A DNA stretch of 64,000 nt, taken from positions 255,933 to 319,932 of the forward strand of contig JAQGDQ010000146.1 of NCBI GenBank assembly GCA_030141605.1. The letters are read 5' to 3'. The notes under the pieces are model-generated. The model was not told the DNA's origin, searched no databases, and saw only the letters and a program-made list of their open reading frames with translations. The DNA is from Tubiluchus corallicola. Its lineage: Eukaryota; Priapulida; Priapulimorpha; Priapulimorphida; Tubiluchidae. The position numbers and the translations under genes were made by a program. Numbering within the stretch: the stretch's first letter is position 1; each line of letters starts with the position of its first letter. Shown piece by piece: positions 37,701 to 48,520 of the stretch.

Positions 37701-40700
37701 CGAGTAGTAGCACCTGCATTTCAGAAATGCACTGCATGCAAAACAGGTGCTGTACCTTTCAGTTCAGATGTGTTATTTTGTGACGAATTACACATGTTTC
37801 ACAGCTCATGCTTGAGCACAGCGGTAAATTTTAAATTTGAATTTTTATTTCAAAACTTGCCTACTTTTAATACAACAGACTGAATACCTTACAGTAGCAC
37901 TGTACTTCAATTTTCTCTTTCGCAAACATGTGCAAGATACTCGTGGAATATTTTTGCTGTTGAAAATTATGTTCATTTGTGATGTCATCACTAGTTGGGC
38001 TCGCCTGCCATTAATTAAGTTTTTAATCTGTTATTTAATTATCACAAATGCTTTTTGGGTATTACTTGTGTTAAAACGTATACTTTTTTCAGACTTGAAA
38101 ATGGGATAGTATATAAATAATCATCCTGTCTTCCTTTAAGTACAGATAATATAGAGCTAATGAATATCTTGGTAAAAATTAGAAAGGTGCTGCTTGCATT
38201 TTGATGAACAGAGCTCAAAATGATGCAACTAACAACTATAATTATCTATGACTGTAATTTCTTTCTTGACTTTGGTTTGAGAAAACTTTCAATCACATTA
38301 ACAGCTTCAAGTCCTTGCAGAATTTTCACCGGCAAACACGCGCTGAATCCGAACCCTTTAAAACTGTAAGGCCAAACCAATCCATTATATGGAGTTGGAC
38401 ATGCGAAGCCTTTTCTGTTGTTCTGACTTGATTACATTTTACTCGCCCTTCTAAATTTTACTTTTGACCTTGTATGTATAAAAATTACAGTGAACTTTAT
38501 TTTACAATTGCCTCCGAAAGATTTTACTACTGTGACATTTACACGTAATGCAGTTACGTCGGCTGTTAGGTAAAGTCTTGATTTCACGTGCTTCCGGAAT
38601 CGGTTTGTTTCGCTAGAAAGATTTGACCGAACTTCGTTATCGGGAGTGAAGTATCTATCTCGTGTGTTTAGTGATTGAAACTAAATGTAGCTGTAGCTTG
38701 TGATTAAACTTGGGAGAGTTAATGAACTTGTTCCGTAGAAACGACGATAGAATGAGAAAACATAGAACACTTGGGACAACAAATTCAAATGGATAATTAT
38801 ATGGTTTCTAGATACAGAAGTAATTCTTCAACCAGTAATTTTTATGGCATTCTTAATCATAAGACAATTTCATTGCTATTAATTTGTCAGAATAAACCTT
38901 TTCACGGTTTCGTTGTGCGCATGCGTAGTTGGTGTAGGTCAAAGGTTAAGTGTACCATGCATAGCAGCACACCTTAACTACCACCGTCACGTGACGTGTG
39001 TGTAAAGCAAAGCCGTCTATTGCGTATGTTCAGTAACTTCAGTTGTTTTACATGGTCTTTACTTAATTATGCATTGGTCTGGTCGTAGTGTGATTTACTA
39101 GCAGGAATTTGCTTGAGAACAAGAAAAAATGAACTAGGTAAGGTTTTGGCTAACTGTTAAAAGTGTTACTATTAGCATGGGCTGCGAAGTGTTGTCAAGT
39201 GTACACAAATACGTTGTCTGGTACTCTTAACCTTTGACCTTTAACAATCATCAACAATCGCTGGAACTGTGAAAAGGCTTGTGGAAATGAAAATAGCAGT
39301 ACAAGCTAAGCAAATTTTAATTTTAATTTTAGCATATTAAATGTTTTTTATTATTTATTTATTTATTTACAGTTATACATATGTTAAAATAGTATAAAAC
39401 AAAGAATCAGCAGGCGTAAACGCACTCTTACGCTGATCCTATAAAACACGAAATGACGCACAATAATCAAATCTATAAAAACGAGACCCTCAAATTGAAT
39501 CTATTTAACTAAAAGATCCTTGTTTGTGGTGATTTGCATATAAAAGAAAAGACAATGTCTAATAATTAATAACTTTAATAAACTCTGATTTTATTATTAT
39601 TTATGTTTTAATTTTAGAAAAGCAAAATGAAAAGAATCCAGTGAAGACAAAAGTGTCGCGGCAGAATAGTTTAGATTCCAACACTAGCAAGTCCGAGCCG
39701 ACTTGGGTGCACGATATCTTCCAGGGAACTCTGACTAATGAAACTCGGTGTTTAAACTGTGAAACTGTAAGTGCTGCATAAGTACGGTTTTCTAGCAAAA
39801 TTCATTTATATGTCACATCATTTTAGTGTGAATACTGATCACTAATGGTTTAAATTTGTTCATGAATTTGGTTGATTCCAGAGAACTGATATTAATGTCT
39901 GTTAAAGTTTTGTTCATGTTTTTAATACTTGTATACATTCGTGTATCCAAATTATAAAATTCCTCCTTTATCTATTTGAAAGGTTTTCGTATTTCTTATA
40001 TAACGTTAATGTTAATTTAAAGGACAAGAAAAAGGGGTACATGAAGTGGGTTTCAGAAAAAGCGCCTTAAAAAATTACACTACTTTATAGCAATTGTGTG
40101 CATATATCGTACTCGCGTTGAAAGGAATTTTTGTTTGTTTTCATTTTAAATCTCCCGCAATACTGTTCCGACTGCGCCATTACATGAGGTCATTACACCC
40201 CATAAACCAGGGAAAAAAGGAAATGTTAAATTGTGACCTAAAAAACTTTCCTTGCAAATCCATGTTACTTAGCATTTCGCTTACCTGCTGGAAACACCTT
40301 TGTGACTAGACATAATAATTTAAAATGTTCATGCCAATTTGTAAAATGTCGCTGACTCACCCTCCAGGGTGCGCCATTCATTAGCCAAAAACGTATTTTT
40401 AATCTTATCGGAAGATACAGTATTTTAAAATTTTACTTAATTAGCAACAAGTATGCTGCGAATGCTTTGATTATTTTTTTAAACTTTACTTAATGTTATC
40501 AAAACTTGTTTCAAACGACCTACCATATAAATGGCTTTGCCTAACGGTCATCACGGGAGTTTAAATTTACAAGTTTTATACAGTGTTACTGCCTTTGCAA
40601 GCAATGTATACGAAACGGCAGTACGTAAGTGGTACAAAATTTCGAGACGAATTTTTTAAGCTTTATGTTTATGAAGGGCTTTCTTGTGCTTTAAATGTGT

Positions 40701-43700
40701 TTTGTAGCCCCACACTAGAACTAATTACTTGTTGTTTGGCTTGATTTATGAGTTAGCCATTGTAGCAATGAGCAGACTTGTGGTCAGTGGCGCGGACACT
40801 AGTGTGAACAGATCTTGCACAGAGATCATAGATCAGTGCCGGATTAAGGAGTGTTGGTGTCGTGAATTTCATTTTATCACGGCATTTCAGTTGATTTATT
40901 TTAAAACTGGATAACAAAAACGTCTAACTCCAAAATGAGGTTCCACATTTTTAATTACATAAGTTTTTATTGGAGTGAGAAATCACGAAAAGTTTTTAAC
41001 TAAAGTCAAAATCACACCTTTCCGAACTGGTCCTAAAAAAGTTCCTACTCAAACGGGTATCAATCCACCAAACAACTTTTGTGAAAAAACTAGTACCAAT
41101 TAGATTAATTATTATGTAAATGCATTAATATAACTACATAGTTGTGGACTTGTTCACAACAGTTGGTGCCCTAACCACAACCTCGGCTCTCTTCGTGGCT
41201 CAAAGCTTGTGTATTCTATGATACTAATTATGAGACATATAAACAAAGTATGCATATTCTATGATACTAATTATGAGACATAAACAAACTTCATTGCTCT
41301 GTATAAGATTTATATCACTTAAATTCTTTATTGATTTCGAAATGAATTTTTAATTAAATAAATCAACTCCAAAAAGAAGATGTGATCTCAACAGTAAAAA
41401 ACCCAGAATGGTATTAAACAGGACATTAAAATGACCCCCACCACATGAGTCATTGATCGTGAAACTTCCTGCTCTAGGACCTTAGCTAGTGACTGTTGCA
41501 AATGTTGCAGTTGTCAAGTTGCCATGACAACAGGTGAAAACATGGTGACAAAGGTGAAGACCCTGCTATCTTGCTATGTAATGTTACGAGAAACAACCCA
41601 GCCGAAGTACCTCATTCTCCTGTAACTCTCTTCCTCGCATTTTAAACTATTAAAAAACTTTTATGGACTTTTACTTTACTTTATTAAAATTTTATCTGTT
41701 TTCTACTCATTTTTATCAGCTGGGTGCGTAAGCAGGCGCTTAGTCTGCTAATGCATTAATCCATCTTTGCCACACATTGCTCTAGTGATCCTGCATGCAT
41801 TACTAATGTCTCATAAATAAAACAGAAATTCTTATTTTACCATTTTTTTGCGCGAGTAGAGAATCGAATCAAGTTTGTCCTTTAAAAACCATTTTTTCTA
41901 TTTCAGATTAGCAGTAAAGATGAAGACTTCTTAGATTTATCCGTAGATGTCGACCAGAACACTTCAATAACACATTGTCTTAGAGGATTTAGTGATACGG
42001 AGACGCTGTGCAGCGAGCACAAGTATTACTGCGAGAACTGCTGCAGTAAACAAGAAGCTCAGAAGAGGTTGGTTTTTCACAAGTTAGGGATCTCTGAAAT
42101 GGAGGCGTCGAGTAACACGGTTATGCTGCTGCAAGAAACCGAATAGATGGTGTTTGTTAATATTATGTTAAAACAGGAACACTGCTGTAGCCAATTAAAT
42201 ACTTTGAAAGTTTTTGTAACTTAGCAACGGTTAATCAGTGTGCGTATGCAGGCGCAAGTCAGCTCTCAAAGAATTAGTTAGTACACTAGGTCTAATAGAA
42301 ATGAAATACACTCATATCTCGGTTTGCTGGACAAAAGCGGGGAGACGTCGGTCCGAATATGCCGATTGTCCGTATTTTTCTATACTAAGCTAATACAGTA
42401 GGTGCCGTGTATTAGACTCGCGGTAATGTAGAATCAATCGTCTAATTGTCTCAAATCGTCTAGTACGGGCTGCTCTGACATACCGATTTTTTAAAATTTT
42501 GGTCGAGCAGCCTGTAGCTTCTAGCGGCGCCTGGTGGGACTTTCGAAAGGAGATATATAGCTCTTTAGAAAGAGGAGGCACAGGGCTACACGGATGTCTA
42601 GACCATGAGGAGCTGTGATGAGTTGATTGGAGATTCCATTTCGGGCATTTTTTGCTTGGAAGACTGCTGACGCAAAGCCATTGTTCTGACATCATCCATT
42701 ATACTCTGCTTATAACTTTAATTCAGTAAAAGCTGCTACTGGATTTGCGTTGTAAATCAGGACTATGTAGGATGTTAAAATTTTTTGCGTTGCCTTTGCT
42801 AGGTAATTATGATTTCTTGATGTAGTTACTTAGATCATCACAGGATTGATAACATTGTTGTGCTAATTGTTCTGTTCTTTCAGAATGAGGGTAAAGAAGT
42901 TGCCGCTAATTTTAGCACTTCACTTGAAGAGGTTTAAATACATGGAGCAGTTAAACCGGTACACAAAGTTGTCATATAGAGTAGTCTTTCCTTTAGAACT
43001 TCGGTTATTTAATACGGTGAGTTTACTTATTAGATTATTACCATGTTTGACCGAACTTTTTATATTATTAAAATATATTTTTATAACATTATATTTTCAT
43101 ACTATATTTATGCAGACTCCTTTTTTTGAAGTAGTGTAGAAATTTTGATTCAAATGTTTATTGTTTACTGAGTTCAAATGTTATTATGGTCTGTTGTAAC
43201 GGTTCTCCATGATCGCTTTGTAGTACATTGCATTGGTAAAAATACGCTGAACTGCAGGTTTAGAGTTCAAGTCTGTTTATTTTAGGATAAATCGCTTTTC
43301 TGTTTTGACTGTTCCAACCACAACACTTTAATAAGAGATATGAACGATAATAGATAACCTTTTCCAATTAACCAAACTATGAAACAATTTAAAGCCTGCT
43401 TCACCAGAAACAGAGTGCATGAAAGACAGTGTGTTTACTGAGTGACTGCCTGAAAGTTACTCCCTCTGTGTCAGCTTCTTCATTACCTTTTTTAACTTTT
43501 AACAGCAAAACGCTTCACTGAATCAGGAAGGTTTTTTGACTACATTCATGCGGTAACGCTTGGTACAAGCAATTACTAGCGGCAATAATATGTACACAGC
43601 AAGAAGCAAGAAATACTTCTGAAACAAACAGTGAATTAAATAGCGCTATAACGTAAATAGGGCTGCTTGAACTTGAAGTGACTTGTGGATAATTGTGTGC

Positions 43701-46174
43701 AGGAACAGCTAGGAGTCTTTGGAAGCCCTTCTACATCTGTTGCACACCTCATGTGAGATGACCTTCTCAAACAGACACACTTCCTGAATTTTAGAAACTT
43801 TAGATGCCTTTTTAGCGAATAAATTAAAAATTTCGGGTTCTTTGGGCACATTTCTATATTACCATTTGCTATTATTTTGTAAACATATTCTTTGAACTGC
43901 AAAATTCGGCTGGATGTAGAGACTAGTAAGTAGTTTTGTGCACGTTCAGTGATTTCGGAGGCCTAATCTGGTAATATATTACAGCTGTTAACTGTATTTG
44001 ATGCCGATAGGTGTCAGCACAAGTGGAGCTTGTTCGCCATGATTTTGCTCTTAACAAAGCGTCTTTCTATGTTGTCATTTTAACTTCTTGTATGCTGTGT
44101 TATCAGTTTTCACAGCAACTTGCCTACTGAAAAGTAACCTTTCTAATTATTTTTTATCAATTTTGGTTATTTCTTTAGTTACAATGCTTGTAGCTTGTAA
44201 AATTTGTTTGTTACCATCAGTATGGCTACATTGACGGTGCAAGTAGCACAGGAACAAAATGTTTAACATTTATAGAAAAAGCACTGAAATCATGGCTTAA
44301 ATTAAATCAAAATTTAAATTAAAACCATCTTTTTTAGTCCTTTTTATGCTCCTTCAACTGCTGCAATTTCCGTGTTAACGTGAAGCTGACATGCTTGTAG
44401 CCCTTTGCACAGTTCCAGCGATTGATGATGATCATAAAAAGGTCAAAGGTTAAATGTACCAGACAACACATTTGTGTGCACTTGACCACACCTATCAGTC
44501 CAAGCTACTGTAATAGTAACAGCTAGCTAGAACCTTACCTAGTTCATTTTTTCTTGTTCCCAAGCAAGATCCTGCTAGTAAATCACTCTACAGACAGGCT
44601 AATGTATAATTAAGTAAAGTCCACGTAAAACAACTCGCGTTACTGAACTGTTGCAGCTAATGGCTTTGCTTTACCAACATGTCACGTGAAGGTTGCAGTT
44701 AAGATGCGTTGTTGTAGTACACTTAACCTTTGCGATACAGCAACTGCATGTGCGCACACAGCTGATGCTACTGAACTATTGCAGCAAATGGCTTTGCTTT
44801 ACCAACATGTCACGTGAAGGTTGTAGTTAAGATGCTTTGTTGTAGTACACTTAACCTTTGAGAGACAGCAACTGCGCGTGCGCACAATGAAACTGTGGAA
44901 AGGATTATTGTACACTGCTTTCGTCAACCCAACTTTTCGAATATGCATCTGGTTTCACTTACACTTGAAATATGATGAGCTGCATATTATTCGTTTATTT
45001 ATCATCTATGTGTTCACTTGTTAAGCTTATTTCATTGTAGTCTCACGATGCCTACAATCCAGACAGGATGTATGATTTAGTAGCCGTGGTCATACACTGT
45101 GGAAGTGGTCCTAATCGTGGTCACTACATAAGTATAGTCAAAAGCCATGGGCTGTGGTTACTCTTTGACGATGACATTGTAGACGTGAGTATTATAGTGA
45201 CAAATGTTGACATTGAAGTCTTTGTAATGTACAAACACCTTTCTTTTGGCTTCTTCAAACTAGTGATACCCAATGTCAGTATTTTTTTAGAGTTTTCATC
45301 AGGGATGTTACTGAGACGAAATTTTTGTTTTGGTTTCAGCAAAATTTAGTGAATTTGTAGCCGAAATTTTCGAGAAGTTTCCGTAGCGTTTTTCTGAAAT
45401 TTTAGTCCAGTTTATCTTTTCTTTTCTCCTAGATGTCAAAAACCGCTGAAAAATTAAAAGCAAAGAATAAGTTAAAAGCTAATTCAAATTAAAGAAAAAA
45501 TTTTGCTTACATAACAGTTTGTGAAATGCTTTTACCGGCAATGCGGCATATGTTCAGTGCCGACGACTGTGAAGTTTTAGGGTCTCCAGGCCCAATCAGT
45601 CAAATTAAGATTGAATTTACTCCAGCAACATCACGTTTAATTTTATAATTTATGAAATATAGGCAACGAAATATCTACGAAATACTTTTTGTTTATTTTT
45701 ATTGAAGCATTATGATCTTTAAACATTAATCATTAAAGACACTTAAATCCAAACACATCATTACACATTTTCTAAGGCAAACTGCTCCATCAAACTTGAG
45801 ATATACAATAATACTTCCTTGTTTTTTGTACTAGAATTTTTTGTCAGTAATTTTGTACCACAGCAAATAAAAGCAAATAAAACCCAAAACAACATATTTT
45901 ACTTATTTTAGAATTTTCCTTTTTTTCAGTTTTAATATTAGTTGGTTTTGCAAAAATGTTTCAGTTCATTTTCATCTCGGTCACTGACTGTTGTTGTAAT
46001 CTGTGACCTCATTGATTCTTTTCTAAAAAATGTTTACTTAAACTTTAACTTTGTGTATTTTTACAGAAAATTGATGCCACAGCAATAGAAGATTTTTATG
46101 GCCTGACGTCGGACATACAAAAGAATTCTGAGTCCGGTTACATTTTGTTTTATCAGTCTCGAGACTGTACATAG
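25695..46174 (+). CDS. USP12/46: Ubiquitin hydrolase USP12/USP46, eight exons, first exon unresolved
   Basis: Cysteine protease that removes ubiquitin; in animals it works with WD-repeat partners UAF1 and WDR20. Exons are 25695-25775, 32392-32608, 34042-34122, 39618-39766, 41907-42067, 42884-43016, 45041-45184 and 46067-46174. Phases 0,0,1,1,0,2,0,0 match across every junction, and the sum is 1074 bp (357 aa plus stop) against 366-370 aa in human. The catalytic Cys is in [16 protein letters not shown] (codon 32404-32406). The His box is GPNRGHYIS (His codon 45122-45124), and FDDDIV follows. Zinc-binding CLNC and CENC pairs are present. The end is [25 protein letters not shown] and ETISSKDED look like USP12 while KRMRVKKLP looks like USP46, as expected for an invertebrate co-orthologue. 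About ten N-terminal residues including the initiator Met are missing. Confidence 0.97.
25850..26570. repeat. Repeat family K, copy 1
   Basis: Two blocks, 25850-26110 and 26140-26570. The second has inverted ends around AAAACTGCACCCAATCTT and AAGATTGGGTCAGGTTTT. Both blocks recur at 37500-38145, with the first block inverted. In USP intron 1. Confidence 0.6.
27379..27597. repeat. About 24-bp minisatellite
   Basis: TTTTTGTATTCCAAAAATCG-like units, about nine copies. Open frames across it are repeat artefacts. In USP intron 1. Confidence 0.85.
27955..28385 (-). pseudogene. LINE fragment ([11 protein letters not shown] type)
   Basis: Minus-strand frame: [17 protein letters not shown], then [19 protein letters not shown] and [15 protein letters not shown]. 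After the stop, [18 protein letters not shown] looks like the usual ORF2 tail in decayed form. The same family as 46600-47470. Confidence 0.75.
28640..28700. repeat. TG-rich microsatellite
   Basis: GTGTGTGTGTGTGT followed by interrupted TG/CG repeats. In USP intron 1. Confidence 0.7.
28752..30784. other. USP intron 1 stretch, nothing recognised
   Basis: Short open frames at 29064 and 29574 have no motif or splice context. No element ends recognised. Confidence 0.4.
30785..31174. mobile_element. Family B composite pogo-like MITE
   Basis: 390 bp in USP intron 1, flanked by TA. Ends CACTCATATCTTGGTTTACC and, inverted, CACTCATATCTCGGTTTGCC. CAGTAGGTGCC at 30854 marks an inner family A-like end. 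Confidence 0.8.
32392..32608 (+). CDS. USP12/46: USP12/46 exon with catalytic cysteine
   Basis: 217 bp, phase 0 in and 1 out. Contains [19 protein letters not shown] and [13 protein letters not shown]. The donor is GTTTGT; a pogo-like element begins only 16 bp into the intron. Confidence 0.97.
32625..33193. mobile_element. Pogo-like MITE (family P) beside USP donor
   Basis: 569 bp. Ends CAGTAAATTCCGCAAAACTC and, inverted, CAGTAAACTCTGCATAACTA; TA precedes the left end. It begins 16 bp after the exon donor at 32609. Confidence 0.7.
33528..33790. repeat. 17-bp minisatellite
   Basis: TTTTGTTAGTATTGTGC and TTTTGTTATCATTGTGC variants alternate over about 260 bp in USP intron 2. Confidence 0.85.
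34042..34122 (+). CDS. USP12/46: USP12/46 exon ([13 protein letters not shown])
   Basis: 81 bp, phase 1 in and 1 out. Encodes [18 protein letters not shown] then LNTIADLLQ. The acceptor is TTTTTTGCAG and the donor GTAATT. Confidence 0.97.
34473..34545. mobile_element. Family D solo end
   Basis: CAGTCAACCTCGGATATATG starts a 70-bp fragment with no partner end nearby. Truncated copy in USP intron 3. Confidence 0.6.
34630..34860. repeat. Family M, reversed single unit
   Basis: GATTATCTCAGCTTAGAAAT, GATGAGCTTGGTATCAAAGT and GGATATGTGAATAACTAG are the reverse of the 52.4-kb repeat. In USP intron 3. Confidence 0.65.
35265..35390. repeat. Possible LINE 3' tail
   Basis: GCAGGGCAGGGAAGGACCATATGG-type block (35334-35357) next to a TTTACTTTCTCC tract resembles the 3' tails near 12.2 and 14.3 kb. 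Weak. Confidence 0.3.
35849..36206 (-). mobile_element. Solo LTR of an LTR retrotransposon
   Basis: 358 bp. On the minus strand it starts TGTTGTGGAG and ends CACCACA, and a perfect 5-bp target duplication GGGGC (35844-35848 and 36207-36211) flanks it. Minus-strand internal signals include a TATATAAGG box and a downstream AATAAA. No gag-pol flanks it, so the internal region was probably lost by LTR recombination. In USP intron 3. Confidence 0.8.
36207..36312. repeat. 26-bp minisatellite, four copies
   Basis: GCCAGGTTCTGAAGTTAGGG units, four copies. The solo LTR at 35849-36206 inserted at the edge of this array, and its target duplication GGGGC is part of the unit. Confidence 0.85.
36768..36895. 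repeat. TTG/TCG/TCA trinucleotide tract
   Basis: GTTGTTGTTGTTGTT passes into mixed TCG, TCA and TTG triplets. In USP intron 3. Confidence 0.8.
37500..38145. repeat. Repeat family K, rearranged copy 2
   Basis: Block two (37510-37860) is followed by an inverted copy of block one (37890-38145). It contains an open frame with [18 protein letters not shown], which is also recognisable in copy 1. Confidence 0.6.
38899..39278. mobile_element. Inverted-end element, CCTTTTCACRGTT family (I)
   Basis: Ends AACCTTTTCACGGTTTCG and, inverted, AAGCCTTTTCACAGTTCC. An internal GGTCAAAGGTTAAGTGTACC motif recurs near both ends. Superfamily not recognised. In USP intron 3. Confidence 0.6.
39618..39766 (+). CDS. 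USP12/46: USP12/46 exon with CLNC zinc pair
   Basis: 149 bp. A variable linker ([17 protein letters not shown]) is followed by conserved [20 protein letters not shown] and NCET. The acceptor is AATTTTAG and the donor GTAAGT. Confidence 0.97.
40305..40700. repeat. Dispersed repeat family J, copy 2
   Basis: About 390 bp in USP intron 4. Contains CACCCTCCAGGGTGCGCC, a near-palindrome also present in reverse at 23230. See 10985-11345 for shared motifs. Confidence 0.6.
41206..41290. repeat. Two-copy short repeat
   Basis: TATTCTATGATACTAATTAT and GAGACATA occur twice, about 48 bp apart. Confidence 0.7.
41907..42067 (+). CDS. USP12/46: USP12/46 exon with CENC zinc pair
   Basis: 161 bp, phase 0 in and 2 out. 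Begins [15 protein letters not shown] and ends [13 protein letters not shown] across the junction. The donor is GTTGGT. Confidence 0.97.
42309..42478. mobile_element. Family B left end, truncated
   Basis: CACTCATATCTCGGTTTGCT after TA begins a fragment that stops where a reversed family L fragment starts (about 42480). Lies in USP intron 5. Confidence 0.65.
42480..42800. mobile_element. Family L fragment, reversed
   Basis: Reverse copy of the family L interior (GGAGATATATAGCTC, CATCATCCATTATACTC, GCCTTTGCTAGG). It is fused to a truncated family B end. Confidence 0.6.
42884..43016 (+). CDS. USP12/46: USP12/46 exon ([12 protein letters not shown])
   Basis: 133 bp. Encodes [18 protein letters not shown] then the [20 protein letters not shown] strand. 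The donor is GTGAGT. Confidence 0.97.
44392..44905. mobile_element. Second family I element with internal duplication
   Basis: Opposite orientation to 38899-39278. Ends CCTTTGCACAGTTCCAGCG and, inverted, AATCCTTTCCACAGTTTCAT. The right half holds a direct duplication of about 129 bp (44641 and 44769 onward). Confidence 0.6.
45041..45184 (+). CDS. USP12/46: USP12/46 exon with catalytic histidine
   Basis: 144 bp. Contains [20 protein letters not shown] and LLFDDDIVD. The donor is GTGAGT. Confidence 0.97.
45293..45995. mobile_element. Reversed relative of the 54505 hAT-like element
   Basis: Starts CAGGGATGTTACTGAGACGA and contains AATGCGGCATATGTTCAGTG, the reverse complement of sequence near 54940 in the other copy. 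The far end (GTTTCAGTTC... near 45955) is worn. It fills most of the last USP intron. Confidence 0.6.
46067..46174 (+). CDS. USP12/46: USP12/46 terminal exon
   Basis: 108 bp including TAG. Encodes [16 protein letters not shown] and the end [13 protein letters not shown]. The acceptor is TATTTTTACAG. Confidence 0.97.
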   Translation, partial: KIDATAIEDFYGLTSDIQKNSESGYILFYQSRDCT

Positions 46175-46599
46175 CATTTAGCATCTATAGTAATAGTTGT
46201 TATTTTTCTGCCTGTTATAATTGTTCAAATGTTGTTGAGATATTGCTATGCTTAAAGGAAAGAACAAGTCACTTAGCATGTTAAGTTCATTTTACAGTTA
46301 TCACTTAAACTTAGAAAAATATAACAGAGATATTTGCACAGAACCACCTAAAAAGCATAAATTTAATTTATACTACCTCTGAATAGAAATTTTCAGGCGT
46401 GGTGGTTGCCGCCATTAACTTGAAAATTATGACATAACTTGGAGACTTCGTGGCTTTTCGTAAGCGTGTCGTGGCTTTCCATTAAATGACACCAGTTTCA
46501 CATTTGAATTTTCGCTGGACCAAACATTAGACCAGACTCTTATTTTTGCCAAGCCCAGTATGTTTTTATTTCTGGTATTGCTCTTCCTCTCTGACTTCT

Positions 46600-47470
46600 G
46601 CTGCCACTTAACTCTGTGCTGCCCTGTCACCTTCAATGTCCCGCGGCTCGGTATTTTTCGTGTCTGACGGTGTGTTGATAAGATGTTTTTGGGTGAAATT
46701 AATGTGAGTTAACAGCTGCCGTTCTTGCTGTTTCCGTCCTTTCTTCAGTGCTTCTTTGAGAGGTAATCTGGTGGTCATATAACATGTCGTATCCATCTCA
46801 GCCTCCTCTTTATGAACTTCACTATCCATTCCCCTGTCTTGACATTATTTATGCAGAACTAGGGGTGAGTATCGAACGAACACTCAAATTCGATTCAAAC
46901 GAGTTTTTTTATTTCGCACTCGATTCGAATCCAAAACTATAGATTCGGATAATTCAGCACTTCAATCACATATGTTCCTGATCATTAAAACGATTGAAAC
47001 ATCAAGCAGTTAGCATAATTTCGCTGTGATTTCTGCGCACAACTTTAAACAAATTACTAGTCGTTTTATTGCAGAACAAAATCTAGTGATATGCATGATC
47101 TTTGTAAGACTAATTTTTACTGGTGGTTCGAAAACTTGTTGGAAAATCGTTCAATCTCAATTCGAATTCGGTTCGAAACACTGAAGTTCAGTACGATTCG
47201 AATTCGAAAGTCACAAAGTCGGTTCGACTCGAATTCGCTTTCTAGTAGAGAATGCAGAACTTGATTGGATATTATTTCTGTAATTTCTTCTTTGAAATAC
47301 ATGTATTTTTGATGAGCTTTGATTGTCCATCATTCTGAGCTGTAAAGAAACACAGTTTCCATTACTATTAGTGCATCAAAGAGTCTTAATTGTGTTTCTA
47401 AACTGACCCTCTTGCTTATTTTGGTAATTTGTAATGTCTTGCTAATACGAGGCTTTTTCTTGTTGATATA
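46600..47470 (-). pseudogene. LINE fragment interrupted by a MITE
   Basis: Minus-strand pieces on either side of 46861-47251: upstream part KYMYFKEEITEIISNQVLH, downstream part KRRLRWIRHVI with stops, and RQLLTHINF. They parallel [20 protein letters not shown] and GQLLTYLNF of the 28-kb copy. Frame changes and stops make it a pseudogene. Confidence 0.65.
46861..47251. mobile_element. AGGGGTGAG-type hAT-like MITE nested in a LINE
   Basis: Begins AGGGGTGAGTATCGAACG and is rich in TTCGAATTCG. A perfect 10-bp direct repeat ATGCAGAACT flanks it (46851-46860 and 47252-47261). It splits a LINE fragment on the minus strand. The right inverted end is not clear. Confidence 0.6.
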
Positions 47471-47471
47471 C

Positions 47472-48074
47472 AGAAAGCTACGTAAAACTCGAATTCTTGC
47501 ATATCTCAAACAAATGTCAGATTTTCCCTTTAAGAAACATTGTTTAACTTGAATTGTCGCGTTACTCGAACAAAATTCCTGGTACAGTTCTTAAGAATCT
47601 GACTGAGGTTACCTTGCCTATCTCGAACAACCTCCCAAGCAAGGAGTCCTATGCGAATGTGTGCACGGCATTATGATTTTAACTGCTAGTTTCAGCAAAA
47701 ATTCTAAGATTGCTTGTATTGCCTTAGCAAAATGCTGAACACAACATGGTTTAACGAACGTGGTTTAATGTAGGTCACAATATTATTATTGCCGAATTCT
47801 AATGACCATGCTAATCAGACTACAATAGAGGTGGACCAGTCATTTTTATTTTTGATCATTGTTTGATCAAACTATTTGATGAAAAACTGTTGTTTAATAC
47901 ACGTATTTGATTAAAGGCTCAGTTTGTCTTTTTCACAGGCTGTAGTGCTACTAGTTTGTAGTTGATGAGTGACTCAACCTTGTTTTCTTACAAGCATCGT
48001 CTAACTTGTACCCTCGCACAACTCAAACAAATTTTCCGGTCTCAAAGCGTTCCGAGTTACTACGTAGTTTATTG
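47472..48074. mobile_element. TA-flanked MITE (family G)
   Basis: 603 bp in the USP-GH3 spacer. Ends CAGAAAGCTACGTAAAACTC and, inverted, CAATAAACTACGTAGTAACT share the CTACGTA core, with TA on both sides. Internal pieces read like AACTCGAAC repeats. Confidence 0.6.
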
Positions 48075-48217
48075 TATATTCATGAAACATACCCCACTGA
48101 GTCCCAGTAAAATGAAATAACTTGTCTCATGTCACATTTTGCTTTACTGTAGGTCTTTTTTATGCAGTAAATAGAACAAGTATGTTCTGTCTGATGGTAA
48201 TTGTACAGAATGGGCAT

Positions 48218-48520
48218 TAGGGGTGAGCATCAGACTTTCAAAATCAATTTGAACCTAAAATTATAGATTCGAATAATTCAGCACTTGTTTGAATGTTTAA
48301 AACGTCATGCAATTGGTGCAATTTAGCTACAGTTTCTATACAAAATTTTTAATACACTAATAGTGGTTTTACTGCAGTACAAAATCAAGTGATATGCATG
48401 ATCTCTATAAGACCAATTTTTACTAGTGGTTCGAAAATCTTTCAAACTCTATTCGAATTCGAAATACTGAAATTTGGTTTGATTCGAATTCGAAAGTCGC
48501 AAATTCGATTAGACAAATTA
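48218..48520. mobile_element. Second AGGGGTGAG-type MITE
   Basis: Begins TAGGGGTGAGCATCAGAC and shares ATAGATTCG, AATTCAGCACTT and TTCGAATTCGAAAGTC with 46861-47251. Confidence 0.6.
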
